Of a DNA stretch of 64,000 nucleotides, positions 1 to 8,468 are shown piece after piece; positions within the stretch are counted from its first letter, which is position 1; each line of letters starts with the position of its first letter. Made by a program: the position numbers and the translations under genes. The stretch covers positions 1 to 64,000 of the forward strand of contig NZ_BJEN01000003.1 in NCBI RefSeq assembly GCF_008326345.1, given 5' to 3'. The notes under the pieces are model-generated. The model saw only the letters and a list, made by a program, of their open reading frames with translations, ran no database searches and was not told where the DNA came from. This DNA comes from Cutibacterium modestum (lineage in GTDB: Bacteria; Actinomycetota; Actinomycetes; Propionibacteriales; Propionibacteriaceae).

Positions 1-93
1 CGTGGTTTGGCGACTTATGATGGCAAGTTGTTGAGTGGGCCTGTGGGTGAGGCGCTTGGTATGGAGAGTGTGGCTGTTTCTGAGGTGTTGTGA
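1..93 (+). CDS. 3' end of an unidentified protein-coding gene
   Basis: An open frame enters from the left edge and stops with TGA at 91-93, giving about 30 C-terminal residues ending in ALGMESVAVSEVL. The codons lean on TTG, GTG and GGT more than the neighbouring genes, and the frame runs straight into a hairpin a few bases after the stop, which supports a real gene end. I do not recognise the family from this tail. Confidence 0.5.
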   Translation, partial: RGLATYDGKLLSGPVGEALGMESVAVSEVL

Positions 94-99
94 GGTTCA

Positions 100-128
100 T
101 GATGGTGGGCCACACCACCCCACCATCA
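100..128. terminator. Hairpin between convergent genes
   Basis: Ten perfectly paired bases, TGATGGTGGG at 100-109 and CCCACCATCA at 119-128, enclose a 9-nt loop. It lies between the stop at 93 and the end of the convergent gene at 159. No T-run follows on either strand, so it may be a bidirectional terminator of the kind common in high-GC bacteria. Confidence 0.6.
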
Positions 129-158
129 TCTCTAGAGCTCTCGGAAAGCCGTCGCGAC

Positions 159-2423
159 TCACCTCACCTCGTCCGAGACCGTGCGGGCAATGGTCCTCAG
201 TTGCAGCCACCACTGCTCACGGGGACGACGATGAGCGGCGTCAACGAGGGAAAGCATCGTCTCCATCGGGCTAGGCCGCATTCCTGACTCGTTGACGCCA
301 ATAAACCACGAACCGTCCTGACGCGCCGCCAACTCGTCGTCAATAAGATTAAGAGCACGGTAGGTGAGTCGATTGGCGAGCAAGCGGTCGAAGGGTGAAG
401 GTGAGCCGCCCTGTTGCATATGTCCTAGCACCACCTGGCGCACGTCATACATGCCGTGGGACTCCTCCTCCAGCAGCCGCGCGATGAAGTCGGTGGTGTA
501 ATTGTGCGACGCATTTTCATTACGTACGGCAAGGAAGAGCCGGCGTCCGTGGGCGAAAGACTCCCGCAACCAGTGAACGTCGTTGACCAGGTCATCCAGA
601 GAGATACCGTCTTCGTTGGTGTAAATCCGCTCAGCACCAGCAGCGATACCCGACATCAGTGCGAGGTAACCGCAGTCACGGCCCATTGTCTCGACGACGA
701 AGCAGCGCCTGGATGCGATACCCGACTCCTTGACCTTGTCCATCGCTTCGACGATGACGTTGAGGGCGGTGTCGGCGCCGATGGATAGCTCCGAACCGGG
801 AAGGTTGTTGTCGATCGAGGCTGGGATGCACACCGTTGGAATACGGAAGGCCGGGTATCGGTCCCGCTCAGTCGTCATGGTGTGGATACCTTCGTAGGCC
901 GAGTAGCCGCCGATGACGAGCAGCGCGTCGATGTGATTGTCCTCCAAGGCGCGGCTGACAGCGTACAGGTCGCGAGTGTTGGGGATCTCCCGGCGGGTGC
1001 CCAGCTCGGCGCCGCCTTCCCCGGCCCAACCCTCGACGTCGCTCCAAGCCAATTCCGACATGTCCCCGGCTGCCAGCCCGACGAATCCGTTATGGATCCC
1101 CACAACGGTATGACCGCGGGAAATCGCCAGTCGGACTGCTGCACGAGCAGCAGTATTCATGCCCGGAGCCGGACCACCGGCGTGCATAATCGCGATGCGT
1201 TTGCGGTCGGCGTCGCCAGCGGTGTCGGAGGTGGTGCGAGCTGGCTCGCTGAGTTCGGTGAAGATGGCGTCCATCTCGACGAAGGAACGTCCCCTCATCC
1301 GCATGGCCTCGTTGTATCGACCCTCCGCGATGAGACCGGGCACCGACTTCGTGTCAGCGATGGCCTTGACCAAAGGGAGGCGATGAATGCGGTTAGTTCC
1401 GGTACCGATAACGCGTCCCTCGGCCTCCGGAGTGGTCGAGAGCACCTCGTGAACCGCGTGATGACCCAGCCAGGTCGATGCCCAGCGGTCATAGGCCGAC
1501 GGTCGTCCGCCACGCTGGACATGACCCAGGATGGTTACACGGGCGTCCTCACCCAGTTTGTCCTCGAGCACCTGACGGACGTATTCCGACGAAATCCGGT
1601 TGCCGGCGCGATCAGTGGCGCCCTCCGCGACGATGACGATCGAGTCGCGTCGACCCGCCTGACGGCCACGCTTGAGTTCGGCGCACATGCGGTCCTCCCA
1701 GCCATTTTCGGGCGGCCGCTCCGGGATAAGGACGTAGTCAGCGCCGCCGGCGACGGCCGCCATGAGGGCGAGGTAGCCGCAATGGCGGCCCATCACCTCG
1801 ACGACGAAGGATCGCTGGTGGCTGGCCGCGGTGGAGGTGAGGTCGTCGATGGCATCGACAATGCGGTGCAGAGCAGTGTCGGCGCCGATAGTCATATCGG
1901 ATCCGACGAGGTCGTTGTCGATGGACCCGACGAGTCCGGCGATCATGAGGGTGGGATGCTCGCGGGCTACCTCGGCGCTCACCTGGCCGGTGTCGACGAG
2001 TTCAGCGAGCAGGCCGGTCCACTCGGTGCGCAGCACATCTAGGCCGGTAAGCGAACCGTCGCCGCCGATGACGACGAGACGATCGATCCCGTGTTCGAGG
2101 AGATTTCTGACAGCCTTCAGGCGTCCCGGGCGTTCGCGCATTTCTTTGCAGCGGAAAGTTCCGATGACGGTGCCACCACGGTTGAAGATCGAACCGACGT
2201 CGTCCCACCTGAATTTCCGGATGCCGTCGCCGCCATCGATCATTCCCTGGTAGCCCTCGTAGATCGCATAGACCTCGGCTCCCACACTTAGTGCAGAGCG
2301 CACCACGGCTCGCACGGCGGCGTTCATGCCTTGAGCGTCGCCTCCGCTGGTCAGGATGCCGATCCGCAGACCGTGACCGTCGGGGAGAGTGGGGGTGAGC
2401 CTTATCTCGTCATTAACACGCAC
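159..2423 (-). CDS. pfk: Tandem-domain 6-phosphofructokinase (eukaryotic-type architecture)
   Basis: The 754-residue protein contains two phosphofructokinase domains in tandem, where bacterial enzymes normally have one of about 320 residues. The N-half keeps the catalytic set: GGDGS at 120-124 (Gly type, associated with ATP rather than pyrophosphate), SIDND at 167-171 and MGR at 211-213. The C-half, from about residue 405, has GGYSAYEG in place of GGDGS and SIDNN in place of SIDND, so it is probably catalytically dead and regulatory. This split, and C-half motifs such as GHMQQGGSPSPFDR, resemble animal and fungal enzymes. It should phosphorylate fructose 6-phosphate in glycolysis. The start is GTG at 2423; no better upstream start is visible. 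Confidence 0.93.
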   Translation of the reverse strand: MRVNDEIRLTPTLPDGHGLRIGILTSGGDAQGMNAAVRAVVRSALSVGAEVYAIYEGYQGMIDGGDGIRKFRWDDVGSIFNRGGTVIGTFRCKEMRERPGRLKAVRNLLEHGIDRLVVIGGDGSLTGLDVLRTEWTGLLAELVDTGQVSAEVAREHPTLMIAGLVGSIDNDLVGSDMTIGADTALHRIVDAIDDLTSTAASHQRSFVVEVMGRHCGYLALMAAVAGGADYVLIPERPPENGWEDRMCAELKRGRQAGRRDSIVIVAEGATDRAGNRISSEYVRQVLEDKLGEDARVTILGHVQRGGRPSAYDRWASTWLGHHAVHEVLSTTPEAEGRVIGTGTNRIHRLPLVKAIADTKSVPGLIAEGRYNEAMRMRGRSFVEMDAIFTELSEPARTTSDTAGDADRKRIAIMHAGGPAPGMNTAARAAVRLAISRGHTVVGIHNGFVGLAAGDMSELAWSDVEGWAGEGGAELGTRREIPNTRDLYAVSRALEDNHIDALLVIGGYSAYEGIHTMTTERDRYPAFRIPTVCIPASIDNNLPGSELSIGADTALNVIVEAMDKVKESGIASRRCFVVETMGRDCGYLALMSGIAAGAERIYTNEDGISLDDLVNDVHWLRESFAHGRRLFLAVRNENASHNYTTDFIARLLEEESHGMYDVRQVVLGHMQQGGSPSPFDRLLANRLTYRALNLIDDELAARQDGSWFIGVNESGMRPSPMETMLSLVDAAHRRPREQWWLQLRTIARTVSDEVR

Positions 2424-2568
2424 GGTTCAATATTGCCGCGCGGGAGTGGACAGCGGGTGAACTGTGACTGTTAGTCCCGCTGCCGGGATTTTTGCCACTG
2501 GTTGAAGGATGGGGCTCCGGGGTACTGGACCCGAAGAGAGTTATCCCCGGGGCGCAGAACGTGGCGGT

Positions 2569-4638
2569 TCAGGACCGCTCATCGGGAACCGTCTCGAGGT
2601 CGTCGAGCCAGGCTCGGGCGACCGCATCCGAGGGCATCCGCCAGTCGCCGCGCGGACTCAGTGAACCTCCGGCGACGACCTTGGGACCATTAGGAAGGGT
2701 CGACCTCTTGAACTGATTTCCGATGAACCGGCGCAGGAACAGCCGAGTCCAACCCTTGATTGCCGACAGGTCATAGGAGTGTCGGTCCTCGTCATGGAAC
2801 CCGGGAGGCCAGGAGCCCACCGACGCATCCCGCCAGGCGTGGTGGGACAGGAAAACAATCCGGCTGGGGCGCATCCCGTGGCGTAGCAGGTGATACAGAG
2901 TGAAGTCCTGCAGCTCGTAAGGGCCTATCTTCGCTTGGGTGGACTGGATCTTCTCACCCGGGCGGGCGGGGACGAGCTCGGGGGAGATTTCCGTCCCCAA
3001 CACCGACTCGAGTACCACATTGGTGGCCTCGTTGAACTGGCCCGACGAAATGCACCACCGGATGAGGTGCTGGATAAGGGTCTTGGGTACTCCTGTGTTG
3101 ACTCCGTAGTGGCTCATCTGATCGCCAACACCGAAAGTGCACCAGCCGAGTGCCAGTTCCGACAGATCACCGGTGCCCAGCACGATGCCGCCACGTTGAT
3201 TGGCTATCCGGAAGAGGTAGTCATAGCGCAGCCCAGCCTGGACGTTCTCGAAAGTGACGTCGTACACCTCAGCCCCGTCACCGGCCGGGTGGCCCATCCC
3301 CTTGAGCATCTGGGTGGCAGCTGGGCGAATGTCCAACACCTCACACGGGATGCCAAGAGCGTGACATAAATCTAGGGCGTTATTTTTAGTGTGGTTCGTG
3401 GTGGCGAACCCCGGCATTGTGAAGGCGAGGATGTCGGTGCGTGGCCGACCCATCTGATCCATGGCCTTGGCGGCGACGAGCAGGGCGTGGGTGGAGTCGA
3501 GTCCGCCGGAAACCCCGATGACGATTCTTGGCGATCCAATCGACTCGAGGCGTCGACGCAATCCATAGACCTGGATGTTGTAAGCCTCATAGCAATCTTG
3601 GGCGAGCTGATCAGGGTCGTGGGGGACGAAAGGGAATCGGTTGACGGGGCGTTCCAGGCCGATGTCGTCATGGGGCGGGTCAAGAGTGAAGGCAGTGGTA
3701 CGCCACGGGGCTTCGGCGGGTTGGGCAAGGGCGTTGTCGTCGAAAGATCCCTGGCGCAGCCTCTCTTGCCGCAGCAGGTCGAGGTCGATGTCAGCCAGGC
3801 AGAAGCCTGGTTCGGGAGAGAACCTGTCGGTGGCGGTAAGAAGGGAGCCGTTTTCGTAGATCATTGTCTGGCCATCCCACGACAGATCTGTGCTGGACTC
3901 TCCGGGGCCGGCAGCCGCATAGACGTAGGCCTGCAGGTTGCGCGAGGACGTGACTTTGCATAGCTCATGGCGTTGGCGGGATCTTCCGACAGTGATGGGG
4001 GAGCCTGAGAGATTGACCTCTACGACGGCCCCGGCCAGTGCGGCCCGGGAAGACGGGGAGACCGGCACCCAAAGATCCTCGCACACCTCCACATGAAAGA
4101 TGAGATCAGGAAGATCGGTGGCCTGAAAGAGCTGGTCGGCTCCGAAGGGAACCTCAGTAGAAGCTGCATGAGATTTTTGCCGCCCTGACAAGTCGATCGT
4201 CCCGGTAGTGTCCGCGCCGGCGGCGAAGTGACGTTTTTCGTAGAATTCCCGATAGTTGGGGAGGTGACTTTTCGGCACCACACCGAGGACCTGCCCGCGG
4301 TGGATGACGACCGCGCAGTTGTAGAGCCGGTTGCCGCGCTGCAACGGTGCCCCGACGATGATGACCGGGAAGAGGCCGCGGGAAGCTTGGCGTAATGCCT
4401 CGATGGCGTCGAGAACGGCGTCAAGCACGACGTCTTGAAGCAGCAGATCGTCGATGGCATAGCCGGTCAGGCACAGCTCGGGGAATACGGCGATTGCGAC
4501 GTTTCGGGAATCGAGTTCTCGGCAGGTGTCGAGAATTCCCCCCGCGTTCGAACCGGGGTCACCGATATGCACCGGCGTGGTGCAGGCGGCGATTCGCGCA
4601 AAGCCTTGGTCATAAGTCGAGTGGAAGTTCCCCTTCAT
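2569..4638 (-). CDS. nadE: Glutamine-dependent NAD+ synthetase
   Basis: This 689-residue enzyme converts nicotinic acid adenine dinucleotide to NAD+ using glutamine-derived ammonia. The N-terminal nitrilase-like amidase domain (about 1-290) shows the Glu-Lys-Cys triad in FPELCLTGY, VPKSHLPNYREF and EVCEDLWVP. The C-terminal synthetase domain carries the PP-loop SGGLDS near residue 376. The length matches the long two-domain form usual in actinobacteria. It lies upstream of the phosphofructokinase on the same strand, about 145 bases away. The initiator ATG at 4638 is followed directly by the amidase fold, so the start is secure. Confidence 0.96.
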   Translation of the reverse strand: MKGNFHSTYDQGFARIAACTTPVHIGDPGSNAGGILDTCRELDSRNVAIAVFPELCLTGYAIDDLLLQDVVLDAVLDAIEALRQASRGLFPVIIVGAPLQRGNRLYNCAVVIHRGQVLGVVPKSHLPNYREFYEKRHFAAGADTTGTIDLSGRQKSHAASTEVPFGADQLFQATDLPDLIFHVEVCEDLWVPVSPSSRAALAGAVVEVNLSGSPITVGRSRQRHELCKVTSSRNLQAYVYAAAGPGESSTDLSWDGQTMIYENGSLLTATDRFSPEPGFCLADIDLDLLRQERLRQGSFDDNALAQPAEAPWRTTAFTLDPPHDDIGLERPVNRFPFVPHDPDQLAQDCYEAYNIQVYGLRRRLESIGSPRIVIGVSGGLDSTHALLVAAKAMDQMGRPRTDILAFTMPGFATTNHTKNNALDLCHALGIPCEVLDIRPAATQMLKGMGHPAGDGAEVYDVTFENVQAGLRYDYLFRIANQRGGIVLGTGDLSELALGWCTFGVGDQMSHYGVNTGVPKTLIQHLIRWCISSGQFNEATNVVLESVLGTEISPELVPARPGEKIQSTQAKIGPYELQDFTLYHLLRHGMRPSRIVFLSHHAWRDASVGSWPPGFHDEDRHSYDLSAIKGWTRLFLRRFIGNQFKRSTLPNGPKVVAGGSLSPRGDWRMPSDAVARAWLDDLETVPDERS

Positions 4639-4677
4639 GGGGCCAGTCTCGCAGACACTGGCGCGGGTAACCTTCGG

Positions 4678-5075
4678 TCACCCTAATTCAGCGGTGCGCG
4701 GTGGGTTCGCACCGGAGCGGGAGACGGTAATCGCGGCGATGTGGGCTGCTCGTTGCAGCACCGCGGGCTCGACCCGACCAAGATCCCTGCGGTGGTCGAC
4801 TCCCAATAACCCGGCCGTCCACACCGTCAATGGCCGCCGATATGAACGAATCCCCAGCACCGACGGTGTCGACTACGTTGATCTGCTCTCCAGAAACCCG
4901 AACCTCAAGACTGTGGGCCGTCATCGCCAATCCAGGTGGCTAGCTCGACGTCACGCCCCAAACGTGCCAGACCGACAGCGACGTTTAGCGGGGAGCCGCC
5001 AGGATGCTCACTTATCCGGCCCTCGCTATTGACAACATCAATCAACGATTCCCCAATAATAAGTGTCCTCAACAT
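4678..5075 (-). pseudogene. PfkB-family sugar kinase remnant, internally deleted and frameshifted
   Basis: A good start (GGAGAGG then ATG at 5075) opens a 56-residue frame with the PfkB N-terminus: GESLIDVV, then PGGSPLNVAVGLARLG, stopping at 4905. A second frame just downstream carries the family's C-terminal signature, VVDTVGAGDSF, and a third (to 4678) has the ending ITVSRSGANPP. Roughly 180-200 residues of the middle domain are absent, and a single-base shift near 4815 separates the last two pieces. It was probably a fructokinase or ribokinase of about 300 residues, now inactive. It sits upstream of nadE on the same strand. Confidence 0.85.
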
Positions 5076-5148
5076 AGCCCTCTCCTGCTGTCGGCTCCTA
5101 CAAATCTCTCCCTAGGTACGAGGTGTCGGGCCGGGGGCGTTACCGACG

Positions 5149-5994
5149 TTGTATTCGAACGGTGACGGTGTGGCCTTTAAACACGGTGTGGCCTTTAAAC
5201 TTGGTCCTGTGCATGCCTCCGGAAACATCTTGAACCCGGAACCGCGCGTCGGCTCAGGCCTGTGTCGTGGCGGCAGTTTTCTTGCTGCTCTGATGGCAAT
5301 AGTCTGCTTGGTCGCTGGCTGCGGATCGTCAATGCCTGCTTCGGCGCCATGTGTCGACTCCGTCCCTGGCGCGGGCGATTTGCGCACCCGCCACCAATAC
5401 CCCGTGACCTGCCCTACGGCGTCCCCGGATCCGACTGCTCAAGCTACGCATACACCTCCAGACGGGCCGTCTGGCAATGACGGCGCCAATGGTCCTGAAG
5501 ATTCTGCGGGTCCGAAGGCCGATGATTCAGCTCCGGCGACTCCTGGTCCGACTCCACCAGCGGCATCTCTTACCGTCGGGGCAAAGTCCTCGGCTGGAGC
5601 TGGAAAATATGTCCTGTGGATCAAAGCGGAGAACCGTGTTTACCTCGTCGATAACGGAGTAGTGAAGCGGGCTATGCTCACTACTGCTGAGCCATGGAAG
5701 ACCCCTGTCGGAGACTACGAGATCGAATACAAAGTGCGTCATGCGGCGTCGACTGAGGACGGCATACGTTGGTATATCCCTAACTTCTTGTCCTTTTATC
5801 AGCGGCCCGGGGCGACAGGAACTATCGGTTTCCACCAGATTCCCTGGGACGAGAAGACCAAGAAACCTGCGCAGCCGGCCTATACCCTGGGATTACCCGG
5901 ATACTCCAGTCACGGCTGTGCTCGGCTGGCCCCCAAAGATTCCGAAGCTCTCTACAACTTCGCTCATGAAGGCACGAAGGTGAAGGTGCGGTGA
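5149..5994 (+). CDS. L,D-transpeptidase (YkuD) lipoprotein
   Basis: The C-terminal half is a YkuD domain ending with the catalytic signature SHGCARL, whose Cys attacks the peptide stem to make 3-3 peptidoglycan cross-links or anchor proteins. The N-terminus has a hydrophobic stretch ending in the lipobox LVAGC, so the product should be a lipid-anchored cell-surface protein. A long Pro/Ser/Asp-rich linker joins the two. The start is uncertain: TTG at 5149 is the longest option, and GTG at 5209 gives a tidier signal peptide. An 18-bp tandem duplication (5166-5200) lies in the first 20 codons. The stop overlaps the next gene. Confidence 0.85.
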   Translation: MYSNGDGVAFKHGVAFKLGPVHASGNILNPEPRVGSGLCRGGSFLAALMAIVCLVAGCGSSMPASAPCVDSVPGAGDLRTRHQYPVTCPTASPDPTAQATHTPPDGPSGNDGANGPEDSAGPKADDSAPATPGPTPPAASLTVGAKSSAGAGKYVLWIKAENRVYLVDNGVVKRAMLTTAEPWKTPVGDYEIEYKVRHAASTEDGIRWYIPNFLSFYQRPGATGTIGFHQIPWDEKTKKPAQPAYTLGLPGYSSHGCARLAPKDSEALYNFAHEGTKVKVR

Positions 5995-6545
5995 GCCGTC
6001 GACGCAGCGAGGAAAACACTCTCGATGTGACAGCGCGCCTGGGCCACCTGGACCAGGACAGCCCGGATGTTCTGGGGGCGACCACTGAGTCGGCGCGGGT
6101 GAGTAGGTCCGCAGGTGCCTTCATCGTTGCCATGGCCATTACTGGACTGGTGTGGGGGCTGACCTTGGCGATCTGGGCGACGAGCCCGGGCGTAAATGGC
6201 ACCCGGGCGGGCATGCCGGCGAGCGGCTGGTTCGGTAGCCTCCTGGTCGGGCTGCTTTACGCGATGGGAGTAACGGTGATTCTCATCATCCCGGTCGTCC
6301 TCATGGCAGCTCTGCTGGGCGGGCGTCTCGTCCGGCGAAGGAGCCAACGCATCGCCGGTGGAGTCGTCGGCGCGATGGCGGTTTTGCTTGGAGCAGCAGG
6401 TCTTTACGCCCTCATTCCGGTTCTGTCGGCGGTGGCGGAAATCTCATGGCTGGCTGCCATAACAGCCAGCGCGTTGGGATGCTGGTGGGGGCCATGGGTG
6501 ATGGTGGGGCGGGCACCACGATGTAAGGTGAAGCCGCAGTCGTGA
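5991..6545 (+). CDS. Predicted membrane protein, function unknown
   Basis: This 184-residue protein starts at GTG in a GTGA overlap with the transpeptidase stop, so the two are probably translationally coupled. After a polar N-terminus of about 40 residues come roughly four hydrophobic segments (about 42-62, 80-107, 124-145 and 150-168), with arginines in the loop after the second. I recognise no catalytic motif. Coupling to a peptidoglycan enzyme hints at an envelope role, but that is context only. Confidence 0.7.
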   Translation: MSRRRSEENTLDVTARLGHLDQDSPDVLGATTESARVSRSAGAFIVAMAITGLVWGLTLAIWATSPGVNGTRAGMPASGWFGSLLVGLLYAMGVTVILIIPVVLMAALLGGRLVRRRSQRIAGGVVGAMAVLLGAAGLYALIPVLSAVAEISWLAAITASALGCWWGPWVMVGRAPRCKVKPQS

Positions 6546-6560
6546 CCTAGAGTGTGGTCC

Positions 6561-6959
6561 ATGACACAGCAGCGCACGTCGACCGTCTCTTCTGCCCCTA
6601 AAGCCCTCACGATCTGTGTTTGGGTTGCCGTGGGGTCCGTGGTCATCCAGGCTGTTTTGGCCTGTTTCATGCTTTCCGGGGTTCACGGCCTCGGTGACAT
6701 GCATATGGGGTTCGGAATTGTGACCCTGCTGGCAACCATCGTCGCGGCCGTTCTGGCGGTGATGTGGAAGCATCGCGGCGGACCGTCGGCTGTTGTCGGT
6801 CACGCCGTTGGTATGGCGGTGCTAATCCTTGTCCAGTATGTTCTTGGCGAGCTGAGCAGTGGTGGCGCCACCAAGTGGATCCACGTTGTGCTTGGTGTCG
6901 TCATTGTCACCGGACTGCTCGTGCTGCCTCAGTCGGTCGGCAAGAACTCCAATAAGTGA
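6561..6959 (+). CDS. Small four-helix membrane protein, function unknown
   Basis: The product is about 132 residues, predicted to be almost entirely membrane-embedded: four hydrophobic helices with a short polar N-terminus and a basic C-terminus (GKNSNK). I chose ATG at 6561; an in-frame GTG at 6552 would add three residues. It follows the preceding membrane gene by 15 bases on the same strand, so the three genes from 5149 probably form one operon. Several His and Gly residues fall in the helices (for example GDMHMGFG), but not in a pattern I can assign to a cofactor. Confidence 0.65.
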   Translation: MTQQRTSTVSSAPKALTICVWVAVGSVVIQAVLACFMLSGVHGLGDMHMGFGIVTLLATIVAAVLAVMWKHRGGPSAVVGHAVGMAVLILVQYVLGELSSGGATKWIHVVLGVVIVTGLLVLPQSVGKNSNK

Positions 6960-6971
6960 CCGGAGCTGGCG

Positions 6972-7455
6972 TCAACAGGCGATTTTTGCCGTCACCGCCC
7001 CAGTAACAGTCACCAGGTCCGACGGCGACAATTCCACCGATAGACCTCGACGCTCGCCTGAAACCAGCACCCGTGGCTGCTCTAGCACGGACTCGTCGAT
7101 GCAGATGGGTAGCCGCTTTTTCTGCCCCGAGGGAGAAATTCCCCCGACGATGTAGCCGGTAGCGCGTTCTGCTGTCTCTGGGGCGGCCATGGTGACTTTT
7201 TTCGCACCTACGGCTGAGGCGAAGGCCTTGAAATCGAGTTGATAACTCACCGGAACGACGGCAACGGCAAGCTTGCCTGAAGGGGCCAGCTCGACGACCA
7301 GAGTCTTGAGCATGATGGATGGGTCGAAACCAAGCTTCGCCACCCCCTCATCGCCAAAGTGGTGATTAATCGTGGTCGTAGCTGTGCAGGACATGCGGAA
7401 TCTTGGCCTTGACGAGGGTTTTGGTCGCCGGGGAAGCAGGGTCTGACGCAGGCAT
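6972..7455 (-). pseudogene. ybaK: YbaK/ProX-type Cys-tRNA(Pro) deacylase, one-base frameshift
   Basis: The C-terminal 130 residues match the YbaK editing domain (KTLVVEL; then GYIVGGISPSGQKKRLP with the conserved Gly and Lys). The true N-terminus lies in another frame: ATG at 7455 opens KTLVKAKIPHVLHSYDHD and then hits TAA. Skipping one base in ATTAAT near 7365-7371 joins the pieces as HSYDHD then HHFGDEG. The ATG overlaps the pabC stop as TGATG, good evidence that 7455 was the real start. Family members hydrolyse mischarged Cys-tRNA(Pro). The gene is broken here unless the extra base is a sequence error. Confidence 0.82.
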
Positions 7456-8327
7456 CAGCTTTCAAATCCCGCCCAGGTCCGCAACCGGTGAGTCATGTCC
7501 TCATCTTGGGGAGTTGGATGGCCGTCAATACTGAGAACGGGAGCGACGCCACGTACTGACGACAACAACCAGGCACCCTGGGCACGCAGCACCTCCCCGC
7601 GCTTCATGAGACGGGTAGCCGTCTTGACCCCGTCCTCATCAGCGGCTTTGAAGACGGTACCGACGGTGATGGAGCTCAGGATGCCGGTGGCGCCGGTGGG
7701 GGTCGTCCACAGCCCGTCGGCGGCTTCAATGATTAACCCAGAGGTCGGCCCCTCGAGTAGGTAACCGTCGGTAGAGGTGAAGATGACGTCGTCGGCACCC
7801 TGGGAACGGGCATAGCGCAGAGCTGCCACGTTGACGGCGTAGGACAGGGTCTTAACTCCGCCGAGAAGCCAGGGGGCATCGGCGAAGGCTTCGCTAGTGA
7901 CTCCGCGCGATAGGCACAGCACGTCGATTCCCTCCCGCTCCTCGATTGCAGTTTTGGAGAGGGAAGAGATGATGAGAAAACCCCGGGGAGGCCCGGGGAC
8001 GACTTGACGGCCATTGGTGTAGACGAGTTTGAGGGCAGCCTCTCCAGGGATACGCCAGTTGCGTGCCGCTTCTTCGATGAGGTGGTGCCAGGAGTCCAAG
8101 TCGGGGGTGGGGCCGTCCACTCCAGCGATAGAGCGGGCGAACCGGGAGAGATGCTCGTCGAGGTGGTCGATACGCGACGTTCCATCCTGGGCGGTCACGA
8201 TACGGGTTGTGTCAAAGACACCATCCCCACGTACCAGCCCGAGATCGTCTGCATGGCACACCATGGTGGATGGCGGCACGACCCCTTCACCGAGGATGGC
8301 TAGCAGATATGGAACACTTGAATTCAT
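7455..8327 (-). CDS. pabC: Class IV aminotransferase, probably 4-amino-4-deoxychorismate lyase
   Basis: The 290-residue protein has the fold-type IV PLP layout: an N-terminal GLVRGDGVFDT block, the Schiff-base lysine in LGGVKTLSYAVN, and the Glu in GYLLEGPTSGLI that contacts the cofactor ring nitrogen. Members of this size in actinobacteria are usually PabC, making p-aminobenzoate for folate, but branched-chain or D-amino-acid aminotransferases share these motifs and I see no deciding residue. It is transcribed with ybaK, whose start overlaps its stop. The region upstream to 8468 is a divergent promoter shared with tetR. Confidence 0.85.
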   Translation of the reverse strand: MNSSVPYLLAILGEGVVPPSTMVCHADDLGLVRGDGVFDTTRIVTAQDGTSRIDHLDEHLSRFARSIAGVDGPTPDLDSWHHLIEEAARNWRIPGEAALKLVYTNGRQVVPGPPRGFLIISSLSKTAIEEREGIDVLCLSRGVTSEAFADAPWLLGGVKTLSYAVNVAALRYARSQGADDVIFTSTDGYLLEGPTSGLIIEAADGLWTTPTGATGILSSITVGTVFKAADEDGVKTATRLMKRGEVLRAQGAWLLSSVRGVAPVLSIDGHPTPQDEDMTHRLRTWAGFES

Positions 8328-8468
8328 GCGTTCAGCCTAGTTGAGTGATGGTTGGGGGTCATAGAGACTGTCCTCCGACGCCATAGAAATTTCACGTATG
8401 GTTGGGCGTCAGCGGTCAGCCAGCCAGGTTGACGTCCTAGTACTAACGAACGGACCGGGGGATCATTC

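Noticed and set aside
882-2042. A 386-codon plus-strand frame inside the phosphofructokinase gene
   Set aside because: Antisense to a well-conserved enzyme with both halves intact; the product shows no known motif.
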